From contig NZ_BNDT01000002.1 of assembly GCF_014905395.1 (NCBI RefSeq), positions 1 to 64,000 on the forward strand: 64,000 bases of DNA, in the 5' to 3' direction. Each line of letters opens with the position of its first letter. Within the stretch, counting starts at the first letter, position 1. This document shows positions 1 through 9,700 of this stretch, piece after piece. The notes beneath the pieces were generated by a model. That model did not search any database. It saw only the letters and a list, made by a program, of their open reading frames with translations, and was not told the origin of the DNA. The stretch is from Lactococcus taiwanensis. GTDB taxonomy: Bacteria > Bacillota > Bacilli > Lactobacillales > Streptococcaceae. Position numbers and translations under genes: made by a program.

Positions 1-330
1 CATCCCAGGTTACACACTTGATGAGAAGAAATTGCCAACAAATGCGACAGGTACATTGACAGATAAAGCTCAAATTGTAACTTATGTGTATTCTAAAGAT
101 GCGGTCGCTGCCGAAGATGTGACAGTTAAGTACGTTGATGAATCAGGAAATAGCATCCATGATTCACAAACCATCAAAGGTAACATTGGTGATGAATATG
201 ATGCAAGCACACCAGAATATAAATTGACCATCCCAGGTTACACGCTTGATGAGAAGAAATTGCCAACAAATGCGACAGGTACATTGATAGATGAATCTCA
301 AATTGTAACTTATGTGTATTCTAAAGATGC
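1..330 (+). repeat. Tandem MucBP-coding repeat, period 228 bp
   Basis: The 59-base stretch at the window start recurs almost unchanged from base 229, and TACATTGA...TAACTTATGTGTATTC also recurs. The period is 76 codons, so this is an in-frame domain duplication. More copies may lie to the left. Confidence 0.8.
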
Positions 331-613
331 AGATACTTCCGAAGAGACAGTAAATGATGAAGGCTCAGATGATGGAGAAGTTGGAAAAGATGTAGCAGAC
401 AACAATGGTTCGAACGATGAAGGTGTTTTGATAAATGTTTCAAACCCTAGTGATGATTCTATTTCTACGGATGACGCTTACACTGAAACAGGTAAAAATA
501 GTTTACCAGAAACAGGAGAGAACAGATTTTTAGCTCTGTTTAGCTCTATCTTAGGAGTATTATTAGTTGGCTTTAGTATCGTAGTTTATACATTTAAATC
601 TAAAAAGAGATAA
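1..613 (+). CDS. LPXTG-anchored MucBP-repeat surface protein, C-terminal part
   Basis: This is the end of a cell-wall protein whose reading frame is already open at base 2, so the N-terminus lies outside the window. It shows two MucBP-type repeats (VTVKYVDESG ... GYTLDE ... TYVYSK), followed by an acidic Asp/Ser/Asn-rich stalk. The sorting signal is LPETG, then a hydrophobic stretch and the tail KSKKR, so sortase A should attach it to peptidoglycan. MucBP domains typically bind mucin or other host glycans. The repeats are nearly identical at DNA level, which suggests recent repeat expansion. Adhesin function is inferred from the family. Confidence 0.9.
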   Translation, partial: IPGYTLDEKKLPTNATGTLTDKAQIVTYVYSKDAVAAEDVTVKYVDESGNSIHDSQTIKGNIGDEYDASTPEYKLTIPGYTLDEKKLPTNATGTLIDESQIVTYVYSKDADTSEETVNDEGSDDGEVGKDVADNNGSNDEGVLINVSNPSDDSISTDDAYTETGKNSLPETGENRFLALFSSILGVLLVGFSIVVYTFKSKKR

Positions 614-678
614 GCAAATATTTTATTAAAAAACATCTTAGAAAGATTACGATGTAAATAGTTTAGTTTTTATTAGTG

Positions 679-706
679 TTGGATAAGGTATCAGATACAC
701 TATAAA
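679..706 (+). promoter_or_regulatory. Promoter with 11-bp palindrome in the spacer, ahead of the Ig-like secreted protein
   Basis: TTGGAT (679-684) and TATAAA (701-706) are 16 bp apart. The spacer contains GTATC-A-GATAC at 688-698, a perfect palindrome in operator position. The gene starts at 783 behind GGAGGG, leaving a roughly 70-nt leader. No cognate regulator can be named. Confidence 0.5.
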
Positions 707-782
707 TAGTTATTTTTAAACAAGGTTAAGCAAGGAAAGAATTCCTTTTAACATAAATTTTTTAAGACTTGGAGGGTCTAAA

Positions 783-2186
783 ATGAACAAAATTTCAGTA
801 GCTATTCTCACGGCAGTATCACTTACAGCTGTAGCTTCAGCAGGTTCGGTTGTAAAAGCAGATGCACAATCAGAAACTAAAACATCTTCTGTACAACCTC
901 GAGATATTACTATCTTTACTAAAGGTAAGATCGCTGCCAGTGGTAGCATCGTAGATAATAAAGGGATGACTATTGATAGTTCAGGTAAAACAACTGGTAC
1001 TATCGCATTAAAATATGTCGTTACTGATAGCCTTAATATTGATTTAGGGGATCATACTTATACTTATTTTAAAGTTCCTACTGAATTTCAGGAGTTAATG
1101 GATGAGACCGATATTACTAAATATATTAGTGGTATATTTACATACCAAACACTGTTGGGTGGAACTAAAAATGTAGTCTATACACCAGATGATATCAAGG
1201 TTGTTGGAGATCACCTTATACGTGTTGATAATGGTAGACATGTTGGTTCAATTGCAAGTAAGGCAACATCAGAAATTGCTATTAACCTAGGTAAGGCAGT
1301 TACTGAATCTAATGTCCGCATTCCAGATGCCACATCTGTTTACACATTCCATGCTACAACCACTACAACTGATACACTTGTTAACTGGTCTGTAGTAGGA
1401 AGTTCAGATGCAGCTACAATGTTAACTGGTATCCCTAAAATTGATCCAGGATATGGTTATGAAAATCAAAAACCTGTGGTAAATGATATTTATGATACAG
1501 ATACTTTGGTAACTGGTACAGGAACCCCTAACGCTACAATAAATGTTTACAATAATGATAATGTTATCATTGGACATGGTACAGTCAAAGAAGATGGGAC
1601 CTATAGTGTAAAAATTGATAGTAAGTATCTTCCACTAGCTGTGGATGATGAAATTCATATTACTCAAAATGCAGGACTTGGTGAAAGTAAACCAGTGGTT
1701 ACTCATGTAAAACAGAAGGAAGTTGTAAGTGCTTCTAACACTTATTTCCAAACTGGTTATTGGACAGATAGCCAAGCTGATCTTATAGTTGAAGGCCGTT
1801 TTGTTAATAAGGCATTTGACTTTGGTAAAAAAGAAAACACAAGTTTTGCAGCTGATTTAGTTAATTCAAGAGGAGAAGCTGTATATCCTGTATCAGGAGC
1901 AACTACAGATTGGTATACAGCAGGAATGTATGATGGCTACCAAATTTCACTTCCAACTAGTGCTTTAAGTAGTGCAACTATTATTCCAAGTGGAACTTAC
2001 ACGATTAAAGTTCGGGCACAGAACAGTAATGGTACGGATAGTGCAGTACTTTCAGCTTCTAATACCAAAGCACAAAGATATGTTTTACATCATGCTTGGA
2101 ATGAAATTGAATCTAAATCAGTAGGTGGTCGTACTATTACATTTACAACAGGTCCAAATAATGAAGCTTTGATTAACATCAAATAA
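783..2186 (+). CDS. Secreted protein with bacterial Ig-like domain, unknown function
   Basis: The 467-residue product begins with a clear signal peptide (about residues 1-26, ending KADA). Residues ~240-300 (GTGTPNATINVYN ... DGTYSVKID) look like a bacterial Ig fold of the Big_6 type. The rest is beta-rich without a family I recognise. There is no LPXTG motif, TM anchor or cell-wall-binding repeat, so it is either released or held non-covalently. A strong GGAGGG site precedes the start. It sits among LPXTG genes and has its own promoter and terminator, so it is probably monocistronic. A role in adhesion is possible but not shown. Confidence 0.75.
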   Translation: MNKISVAILTAVSLTAVASAGSVVKADAQSETKTSSVQPRDITIFTKGKIAASGSIVDNKGMTIDSSGKTTGTIALKYVVTDSLNIDLGDHTYTYFKVPTEFQELMDETDITKYISGIFTYQTLLGGTKNVVYTPDDIKVVGDHLIRVDNGRHVGSIASKATSEIAINLGKAVTESNVRIPDATSVYTFHATTTTTDTLVNWSVVGSSDAATMLTGIPKIDPGYGYENQKPVVNDIYDTDTLVTGTGTPNATINVYNNDNVIIGHGTVKEDGTYSVKIDSKYLPLAVDDEIHITQNAGLGESKPVVTHVKQKEVVSASNTYFQTGYWTDSQADLIVEGRFVNKAFDFGKKENTSFAADLVNSRGEAVYPVSGATTDWYTAGMYDGYQISLPTSALSSATIIPSGTYTIKVRAQNSNGTDSAVLSASNTKAQRYVLHHAWNEIESKSVGGRTITFTTGPNNEALINIK

Positions 2187-2205
2187 AATATCTAGAGATA
2201 TAGTA

Positions 2206-2236
2206 AAAGAATAACTTTAACTAAGTTATTCTTTTT
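2206..2236 (+). terminator. Rho-independent terminator
   Basis: AAAGAATAACTT (2206-2217) pairs perfectly with AAGTTATTCTTT (2223-2234) and runs into seven T residues. It ends the Ig-like protein gene and can also serve the convergent TetR operon. Confidence 0.85.
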
Positions 2237-2262
2237 TTCATTAAAATATAGCAGCTGCTAAA

Positions 2263-2865
2263 TTAGTCCGATACCATAGTGAGCAGCTCTTTCAGTGTAG
2301 GTGTTAATATATTTAGAATTTGATTGGTAATTTCCTCAGGGGACTGAATGTAGTCTGTGCGATACCATTCCTCTATAATACTTTTCACACCACCAGTAAT
2401 GTATAAGGAGTAGTTTATAAGTGACTGATCGTTCTGATTTAAAGAGAATGTGTCTGTAAGAGATCTGACGAAATGGTTATAATAGGTTGAGTGTAAGATA
2501 TCCATAAATGCTACTTCATCAGAGGATTCGGTTAGTATTTTAATTCGTGATTTATTTGAATAAAAAAAAGTAACCAAATCAAGAGTATAGTCAAATAGAA
2601 CTTGTTTAACATCTCTGGTAGTTGTCATTTTGAAAGCTTCTATATTTGTAAACTTATGCTTCAATAGGTCATCAAACTCTACTAAGAACTGTTCTAACAT
2701 GGTATCAAGTACATCTTGCTTATTTCTAAAATAGCGATAAAATGTGACACGACTTATTCCAATTTTTCGACTAACATCATTAATAGAGATTTTATCTAAG
2801 GGTTTATTCTGAAGCTGAGTGAGAAAATATGAAATAATCTGATCCGCTGTTTTTTTATTATTCAT
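2263..2865 (-). CDS. TetR/AcrR family transcriptional regulator
   Basis: This 200-residue protein has an N-terminal TetR helix-turn-helix at about residues 5-55 (ISINDVSRKIGISRVTFYRYF is diagnostic). The C-terminal half is a helical ligand and dimer domain resembling the TetR_C group of the DhaS/YbiH type. It is the last gene of a leftward operon after an XRE gene and a 63-residue gene (gaps of 29 and 23 bp). No transporter or enzyme is beside it, so its target is unknown. It may act on the neighbouring surface-protein genes. Confidence 0.85.
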   Translation of the reverse strand: MNNKKTADQIISYFLTQLQNKPLDKISINDVSRKIGISRVTFYRYFRNKQDVLDTMLEQFLVEFDDLLKHKFTNIEAFKMTTTRDVKQVLFDYTLDLVTFFYSNKSRIKILTESSDEVAFMDILHSTYYNHFVRSLTDTFSLNQNDQSLINYSLYITGGVKSIIEEWYRTDYIQSPEEITNQILNILTPTLKELLTMVSD

Positions 2866-2888
2866 GGTACTCCTATTTCTAGATAACT

Positions 2889-3080
2889 TTAGCGATAATG
2901 CTTTTTGTTAGCTCTAAAAACTAGTTTTTTATTTCTTTTATCTATGACACGTAACTCAGAATCATGTGAATTAGTGTTTTTAACTCGTACAATGATTATA
3001 TTTTGGTAGCGACTAGGATTGTTAACAACTATAGTCGCTGCTTGTCCATCATTTAAGATAATTTTTTCACCGGGTCTCAT
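2889..3080 (-). CDS. Small basic protein, unknown
   Basis: A 63-residue product with many Lys/Arg and beta-type sequence (GQAATIVVNNPSRYQNIIIVRV). It has no signal peptide or TM segment. It lies between the XRE and TetR genes of one operon, with gaps of 29 and 23 bp. The size and charge would suit a small nucleic-acid-binding accessory protein, but I recognise no family. Confidence 0.6.
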   Translation of the reverse strand: MRPGEKIILNDGQAATIVVNNPSRYQNIIIVRVKNTNSHDSELRVIDKRNKKLVFRANKKHYR

Positions 3081-3109
3081 AGGCTTCTATTCCTTATATT
3101 CCAACTATT

Positions 3110-3424
3110 TTAAACGTAATTAGGGTCAAAATACTCTTTACAGAGTTGGTAAAGTTCTCTCTTTTTATTAATTTCTAAACCATAGAAATACTCAGCGATA
3201 GTGGTTTTATTTGGATCATCTGATAAACCAAGTAAATATTCTGGGGTAACATCGAAATAATTTGCAAGTTCTAGAAGTCGTACACCAGAAGGAATTTTGC
3301 CATAGCGATAATTGTTTAGTGCGCTTTTGGGATAATTTAATTCTTGTTCGACACAATAAATTGGTTTATTAATTTTTTTGCATTGTTCTTTAAGGCGTTG
3401 ATGAAAGATATAATTTTTTTCCAT
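3110..3424 (-). CDS. XRE-family repressor-like protein
   Basis: A 104-residue protein with an N-terminal helix-turn-helix (residues ~5-60) ending in the YFDVTPEYLLG signature of short Cro/CI regulators. The ~40-residue tail is helical. It is the first gene of the leftward XRE-63aa-TetR operon. The start codon directly follows the stop of an 8-codon upstream ORF (TAAATG), and the only good Shine-Dalgarno belongs to that ORF, so translation is probably coupled. It resembles the XRE proteins at 16282 and 58466 in this window. Confidence 0.85.
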   Translation of the reverse strand: MEKNYIFHQRLKEQCKKINKPIYCVEQELNYPKSALNNYRYGKIPSGVRLLELANYFDVTPEYLLGLSDDPNKTTIAEYFYGLEINKKRELYQLCKEYFDPNYV

Positions 3425-3451
3425 TTAATTATCCGTTGACGGGTCTGTCAT
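3425..3451 (-). CDS. 8-codon leader ORF upstream of the XRE gene
   Basis: ATG at 3451 encodes MTDPSTDN and stops immediately before the XRE start (TAAATG). AAGGAG at 3455-3460 sits three bases before this ATG but about 30 bases from the XRE ATG, which has no site of its own. This suggests translation through the leader and reinitiation. The ORF also forms TGAC...GTCA arms. Confidence 0.45.
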   Translation of the reverse strand: MTDPSTDN

Positions 3452-3664
3452 AAGCTCCTTGTTATTTTTGACACAAAGTCTTTTACTATTTTATAATCTT
3501 TCTCATTTATTTCAAGTGACATTTTTAACAAAGTGTAAACCTACAATTTTAATTTTTTATGAGTAACAGATTGTTTTACCAAAGTATAAAAACGTTCAAA
3601 TGGCGTTATAAAAGCATGATGATGGACTATAAGCTATTTATTTTATTCACAAGTGTTGTTTTAA

Positions 3665-3693
3665 TTGTTCTGGATATTACATAAAGCTATAAT
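3665..3693 (+). promoter_or_regulatory. Predicted promoter of the LRR/MucBP adhesin gene
   Basis: TTGTTC (3665-3670), a 17-bp spacer and TATAAT (3688-3693). It leaves a leader of about 75 nt to the ATG at 3776, which has AGAAGGG ahead of it. The rest of the 350-bp gap between the divergent genes is AT-rich and shows no further gene. Confidence 0.55.
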
Positions 3694-3775
3694 TATGTAC
3701 AATAAATGATACCGAAAATGATAAAATTTTTGTTAAAATCTCCTAAGGAATAAAATTAATAGAAGGGTTATTATT

Positions 3776-6124
3776 ATGAAAAGTAAAAATATTTTGGCGT
3801 TAACAATTATCCTCTCATCTAGTCTTTCTCCTCTGACGGTGCTTGCGGATAACAATGTCGAGTCAGTTAATAGCGAAGTTTCTAAAAAAACATCAACAGA
3901 GGTAAATCGAAATGATTCAGAGGATATAGAAACAGAACCGCAAAAAAATGAAGTTAATCAATATGAACAGGAAGAAGATAATCTAAATGGAGAACCAGAT
4001 AATAGTGCTCCTGATTTGGCGAGTACGGAACAAATAATAGATAATCAAGATGAAGGTTCGGAAAGCATCGATAGTTGGATGCCTGATAACCAGTTACAGA
4101 TGGCTGTAGCAGGAGCATTGGATATTACTGTAGATCAATTAACTAAAGAAAAGGTTGCCGAACTAGGTACAGTACCAGGAAACAAAAGTGTTCAAACATC
4201 AGGAGTGAATAGCCTGGAAGGACTCCAGTATGCTAAAAATGGGACTAACATGGTATTTGTATTTAGGAATGGAAATATTTCTGATTTGACACCATTAACA
4301 GGTCTTGGAATTGCTCAGCTTGATGTTGAAAATAATAATATAAGTGATTTATCTGCCTTGAAAAATATTGCACTAAATACTCTTATAATAAAAAATAATA
4401 ATGTGAATCGGTTAAGTGGATGGGGCTTAAGTAATTCTATACAGATAATTAATGCTGATTCAAACCATATTTCTGATATCAGTAGTGTAGGTTCAAGCAC
4501 TACGATGTTTCTCGCACGTTATCAAACAATAACAAACCCGCCTATTGAGAGAAGCGAGCATATTACGATACCGAGTGTAAAGCATGTTAGTAACTACCTC
4601 TTTGTAGAGAATAATTTTTCAATCAGTAATAGTGGGGTTTACCTTCCTCTCTATAATAATAATGGGACTATTGAGTGGAATAATTTATCTTCTGAAACAG
4701 ACCACTTAGAATACTCCTTTGATCGTCAATATTCGAGTAGCTCTTCAGAGGATTACTTAAAAGCAAACAAAGTCTACTTTTCTGGAACTGTTATCCAGCC
4801 TTTTACCGGAAGTGAAGCTTCTAAGGGAAGTGTTGTAGTGAAATATGTGGATGAAGACGGTGAAGAAATTGCTGAAGAGAAGACTTTAACAGGTAATATT
4901 GGAGAGAGTTATGATGTCACCACTTCCGATTATAAACTAGGTATATCTGGCTATACCTTAGATGAAAATCGATTACCAGATAATGCAAATGGTACATTTA
5001 CAGATCAATCACAAGTTGTCACATATGTATATGAAAAGAATCAAGATAAGACTAGTCTGATTGTACATGATTCAGAGCTAACAGTAGGAGACACTTGGAC
5101 TGCTGAGGACAATTTTGATGGTGCCACCGATTATTATGGCAATCCGGTCCTGTTCTCAGATATAAGTGTTGAAGGTGAAGTTGATACTACTAAAGTTGGA
5201 ACCTACGAAGTGACATATAGAAGATTTATACCAAATTTATTTTCAAATTCCGAAAATCAGGGTACCTATTCAGCGATTGCTACAGTTAAAGTCAATGCGC
5301 CCCAACCTGAACCCCAACAAGGAGCTGATGTAACAGTTCAATACATTGATGAAGAAGGCAATAAGCTTCAGGATGATATCGTCCTTAAAGGAAATGTCGG
5401 TGAAGCTTACACAAGCGAGCAAAGAGAGTTCGATGGCTATACCTTCAAAGCAGTAAAAGAAGATAATGCCACAGGTACATTCTCTGATAAAACCCAAACA
5501 GTGACTTATGTCTACACGAAAAACGAAGAAGTAACCTTAGCCCATGTAGTGGTTCATGACTCTACTTTGAGTGTTAACGATTCATGGTCACCAGAAGATA
5601 ACTTTGACGAAGCAACAGATGCTTCAGGTAATGAACTAGAGTTCTCAGAAATTACAGTCGATGGCGAAGTAGATACGACTACGCCAGGACAATATACAGT
5701 GACTTATACTAGATTGGTTCGTAATCGCTTATCTGACGAGCAACATGAAGGTACTTATACGGCTTCTGCAACAGTCACAGTTTTAGCAAGTAACACCACT
5801 GAAGAGGAAAACAAGGATTCGGAAAGCGAGAATAATTCCAGTTCAAACGATACGCTAAATGATGAAAATAACGGAATTTCGAATATCAATGACAACAGTA
5901 ATATTAATGGAGATTCAAACGCTCCTGCCCAAACAGTTGAGAATGATTCACAAATTAGTCAATCAGACCAAAGCAGTAAAATTGCTAAAGTAGCTAAAGC
6001 CTTACCAGAAACTGGTAATAACGAAAGTGTTTTCGCGGTTGTTATCGGCTTGATCGTATTAATTGGTGCTGTTAGTACAGCTTTTTATAGCAAGCTTAAA
6101 ATTCATCGGGACAGGATAAAGTGA
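3776..6124 (+). CDS. Internalin-like LPXTG surface protein (LRR, MucBP, Big_3 domains)
   Basis: A 782-residue protein. Residues 1-25 are a signal peptide, and an acidic region reaches about residue 100. Degenerate leucine-rich repeats (ISDLTPLTGLGIAQLDV-like) lie at about 145-260. Two modules follow: MucBP (~352-421) with a Big_3-type Ig domain (~425-505), then MucBP (~517-581) with another Big_3 domain (~585-668). The Asn/Ser-rich spacer ends in LPETG near residue 743 plus a TM segment and basic tail. This plan is that of internalin-like adhesins of Listeria and Lactococcus. It is expected on the wall, binding host or plant glycans; that ligand is inferred. Confidence 0.9.
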   Translation: MKSKNILALTIILSSSLSPLTVLADNNVESVNSEVSKKTSTEVNRNDSEDIETEPQKNEVNQYEQEEDNLNGEPDNSAPDLASTEQIIDNQDEGSESIDSWMPDNQLQMAVAGALDITVDQLTKEKVAELGTVPGNKSVQTSGVNSLEGLQYAKNGTNMVFVFRNGNISDLTPLTGLGIAQLDVENNNISDLSALKNIALNTLIIKNNNVNRLSGWGLSNSIQIINADSNHISDISSVGSSTTMFLARYQTITNPPIERSEHITIPSVKHVSNYLFVENNFSISNSGVYLPLYNNNGTIEWNNLSSETDHLEYSFDRQYSSSSSEDYLKANKVYFSGTVIQPFTGSEASKGSVVVKYVDEDGEEIAEEKTLTGNIGESYDVTTSDYKLGISGYTLDENRLPDNANGTFTDQSQVVTYVYEKNQDKTSLIVHDSELTVGDTWTAEDNFDGATDYYGNPVLFSDISVEGEVDTTKVGTYEVTYRRFIPNLFSNSENQGTYSAIATVKVNAPQPEPQQGADVTVQYIDEEGNKLQDDIVLKGNVGEAYTSEQREFDGYTFKAVKEDNATGTFSDKTQTVTYVYTKNEEVTLAHVVVHDSTLSVNDSWSPEDNFDEATDASGNELEFSEITVDGEVDTTTPGQYTVTYTRLVRNRLSDEQHEGTYTASATVTVLASNTTEEENKDSESENNSSSNDTLNDENNGISNINDNSNINGDSNAPAQTVENDSQISQSDQSSKIAKVAKALPETGNNESVFAVVIGLIVLIGAVSTAFYSKLKIHRDRIK

Positions 6125-6228
6125 GTAATGGAAGGGTCGGAAAGGAAAAACCATTTATATTTTATTTCCAACGGTATGGGCTTAGCAGATACCCATAACG
6201 AGTTTCATCAAAAAATTTAAACAACAAG

Positions 6229-6262
6229 AAAACCACTAAGTTTGATTATGAGTGGTTTTTAT
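6229..6262 (+). terminator. Rho-independent terminator after the LRR adhesin gene
   Basis: AAAACCACT (6229-6237) pairs with AGTGGTTTT (6251-6259), followed by T-rich sequence. Confidence 0.8.
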
Positions 6263-6685
6263 TTATTAATAATAGTAAAAATTTGTTAAGCCGCTGACAA
6301 AGTTAAATACAGATAGTTGGGTATTTCGTTTATGTAATCCTTAAATTTTATTGGTTGCCATTACCATATTGTCTTCAAGTTTAACTTCGAAAAATTGCTT
6401 AATTCATTTAGAGAGCACTGTTTAAAGTCCTCATTATGCTCTTTAAAGCTTGAAATAAAGGCTCTTTCGTCTAGTGACTTATTAGACAGATTATAACACA
6501 CCTATTGGTACCTAATTTTTTATAGTATAGCTCCGCCGCAATGGGATATTATAAAAAGAATTGAGGTGGAATGATTTAACAATTAAATCAAGGCGACAAA
6601 ATACAATATAGTTCGTTATGTATTTTTTATAATATCATTTCTTGAGATGAGAAAATTATTGTAAAATTATTAGTATAGTAAGCGC

Positions 6686-6706
6686 ATTCTATAAAAATTA
6701 TAGAAT
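6686..6706 (+). promoter_or_regulatory. Perfect inverted repeat just upstream of the lectin/Cna-B gene
   Basis: ATTCTATAA (6686-6694) and TTATAGAAT (6698-6706) flank a 3-bp centre, 20 bp before the ATG and just 5' of the GAGAAGGGA ribosome-binding site. It may be an operator or an mRNA hairpin affecting initiation. Confidence 0.4.
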
Positions 6707-6726
6707 TAAATGAGAAGGGACGACAT

Positions 6727-9700
6727 ATGAAAAATTTAAAAAGAGCTTCTATACTTTTAGTTGGAATAACGAGCTTAGTGATTGCAATTTTAGTTCTGGT
6801 CATTGTGGGAGATAAACAAACAGAAGTAGATGCACAAGAAGTACTCGCAACTCCTGATTTCACAAGAGTGAGCAGAGAAAATTTTAATCAATACTTTACA
6901 TTAAGTGGAGAAGCTGGGCATTTTTATCACGATTCAAGAAACCCATTACTATCATTGTTTCCAGATTTACAAGTAAATATTGATCCAACAGCAAGATATG
7001 AAGAAACTACCGGTATAGTTACACTAACTCCTAATCGAAATGATTGGACAGGTAACATGACACTGAATGAAAGAATTTCATCAGAACATTCATTTGAGTT
7101 AAAAGGGGCTGTATACCTAGGGGCTAATGATGGGAATAACTATACTTCTGATGATAATGATGTAGTTATACCAGAAGGGAATGGTGTAACTGAGCATAGA
7201 TATCCATCATTTGCAGGAGGAGCAGATGGAATCGGATTTGCTTTTAATAAAGATGATACAGGCATAAGCGGTTATACTGGGGCTAATTTAGGTATTGGAG
7301 GGTTGAAGGAAGCTGTTGGATTTAAATTTGATACGTTTGGAAATGAATATACTCCTTCAGTTGCTGAAGGAGGGCGAGCCTACGATAAAAACCATCTTCT
7401 AGGATTTGCACAAGATCCGTTTGCTTTTCCCTTAGGTAAAGCATATGGGACGTTCTTAGAGACTACCCCTATTGGAATAAATGACGAGGGCATTACAGGT
7501 CAAGTATTACAGGATGGACAATGGGTGGATACGACTGTCAATCACTTTGCAAATAAAGTGGGAGACCCAGTCTTTTTAAATGAGTCAGCAATTTTTGGAG
7601 GAACACTTGGTAAAAGAGACGAAATCGCTGGTGGAATAAGCGGGGGAAAAATACAAGATGCCAGATATTCTATTGATGATTATGGATATGATGCAAATGT
7701 TGCGTCTAATAATAGTGACGGATTTGTGGATGTGATGTATAAGTACGTTGCGAATGTGCAAAATTCTGAATCGAATGGTGATACAGGTGGTATTTTATAT
7801 GTTTATCTCTTAAAAGGTGTTGCAGGATCTCCTATTGGAGGTGTTGAAAATAGAAGAGTAAGTATAAATGGTGTAGAGCAAAATGTAGAAATGGAACTGA
7901 TTGCTCAGAAAGATATAGCATCATCGGCATCGTTGGCACTATCAATTACAGCCTCTACAGGTTCTTTTCGAAATCTCCAACAATTCCGATTTGACTACAT
8001 GGAATTTGATGCAGTAAAGCGTTTATCAATTGAGAAGAAATGGCAGTCTAAAGATGTTGATACTGAGCGGGAAAAGCAAGGAAGACCTTCGGAAATAGAG
8101 GTAATCGTAAGACGGTTTATTGATGTTAATAACCAGAGGATAGAAATTTCTCCACTAGATGAGATTAATACCATAGGGGTGAATGACCCTAATGTACAAG
8201 TTTCAGATGACTCGTGGAAGTTTCAATGGGATAATTTGCCTAAATATTCGGATGATACGGATGGGCATGGATTAAAAGAAATATTTTATAAAATAGAAGA
8301 AGTTTTTGTACCTGGGTATATTAGTATGGTAAAAGAAATTAACGAAAGTGAATTTGAGATTACAAATACTTATGCTAATCCAACAGAACTCCGGGGCAGA
8401 AAAATTTGGAATGATATCCTTTTTGATGGGGGAAGGTCTGAGATAACGGTTGGTATTCTTCAATCAATCAATGGGGGCGAGAAAAAACCTGTCTTATATA
8501 AGGACCTTGCAAAGTATATTGATGAGAGTATACTTGCTGGTCCAGTGAGTGAATCATATCCTGAACTCACGAACGCTTCAGCTGACGATGAAATATGGAA
8601 CCAACAAGTTGTTAGAAAAGTGAATGAAACTACCTGGGAGTATTTGTTTACACATTTGCCAAGTACTGATTCAAATAATAGTAAGATTACATATTCAGTA
8701 CAAGAAGTAAAAGGCATTTTTGGATATGAACAACGTCTAATTGGAAACAATATTATTAATGACCTTCAAGAAGAGGTTAGCATAACCTTTGAGAAATTAT
8801 GGGATGATAACGAAAACGCTTTTGATACAAGACCAGGATCAATATTAATACAGTTAGTTAGTAGAATATCCGGTAGTCAGAGTGAGTGGACAGAGGTAGG
8901 TGACTTTGTCAAATTAGAGCCAGATGCTAGCGGAAAGTGGTCACATGAGTTTAAGAATGTTCCAAGGTTTGTTGACAATAAACTGATTGAGTATTCAGTT
9001 GTTGAGAGAGCGGCAGAAGAAGGCGAATTAGATAGCTATGTTACATCAGCTACAGAGGATATTATTGCACATGACGGGAAAGTAACTATGATAAATAAGT
9101 ATAACCAAAAAGAAACTACCACTTTCACAGTACAGAAACTCTGGAATGATGGAATGTTTAAACAGCGTCCTTCACTCATAAAGGTTAACTTATTTAGAAG
9201 CCTAGATGGTGAAAATTGGGAAATAGTTCCTGAATATAGTGAGATAACAGTGTCAGGCAATAGTTCAGACAAAGAATGGAACTTGAATCTAGAAAACTTA
9301 CCTACTTTTGATAAAAACGGTGATAGATATCAATACAAAGTGGAAGAAATGGATGTTCCAGAAAATTACGTCTCAGAAGTTGTTGATGGAAAAATAGTTA
9401 ATACGTTGTTAGCCAACATTTCAGGAACAAAAACCTGGTCAAATAGAAGTAAAACATTCCCACTTAAAATTGAATTACTACAGAATGGTACGGCAGTGGC
9501 TAGTCAAAATATTGGAGATGAAGAGAAGTGGGGATATGATTTTGGAAAATGGGCAATTTATGATGAAAGTGGGAAAAAATATAGCTATACTATTAGAGAG
9601 TCAGTAATAAATAGTTCAGATGACCTTTCGGGTTATAAAAAAGAAATTGAAAATAAAGAAATTTCCCCAACACATCTAATTATTAATTTAAAAAATACAA

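Larger units (their letters stand above)
6125..6726. other. 600-bp intergenic stretch between two surface-protein genes
   Basis: It holds a terminator at 6229-6259 and a palindrome at 6686-6706. Otherwise it is AT-rich, with no ORF of useful length that has a ribosome-binding site on either strand. Confidence 0.6.

Noticed and set aside
716-949. Minus-strand frame across the start of the Ig-like protein gene, and many similar antisense frames through the large genes
   Set aside because: They lie opposite well-supported genes, lack ribosome-binding sites and show no protein family features.
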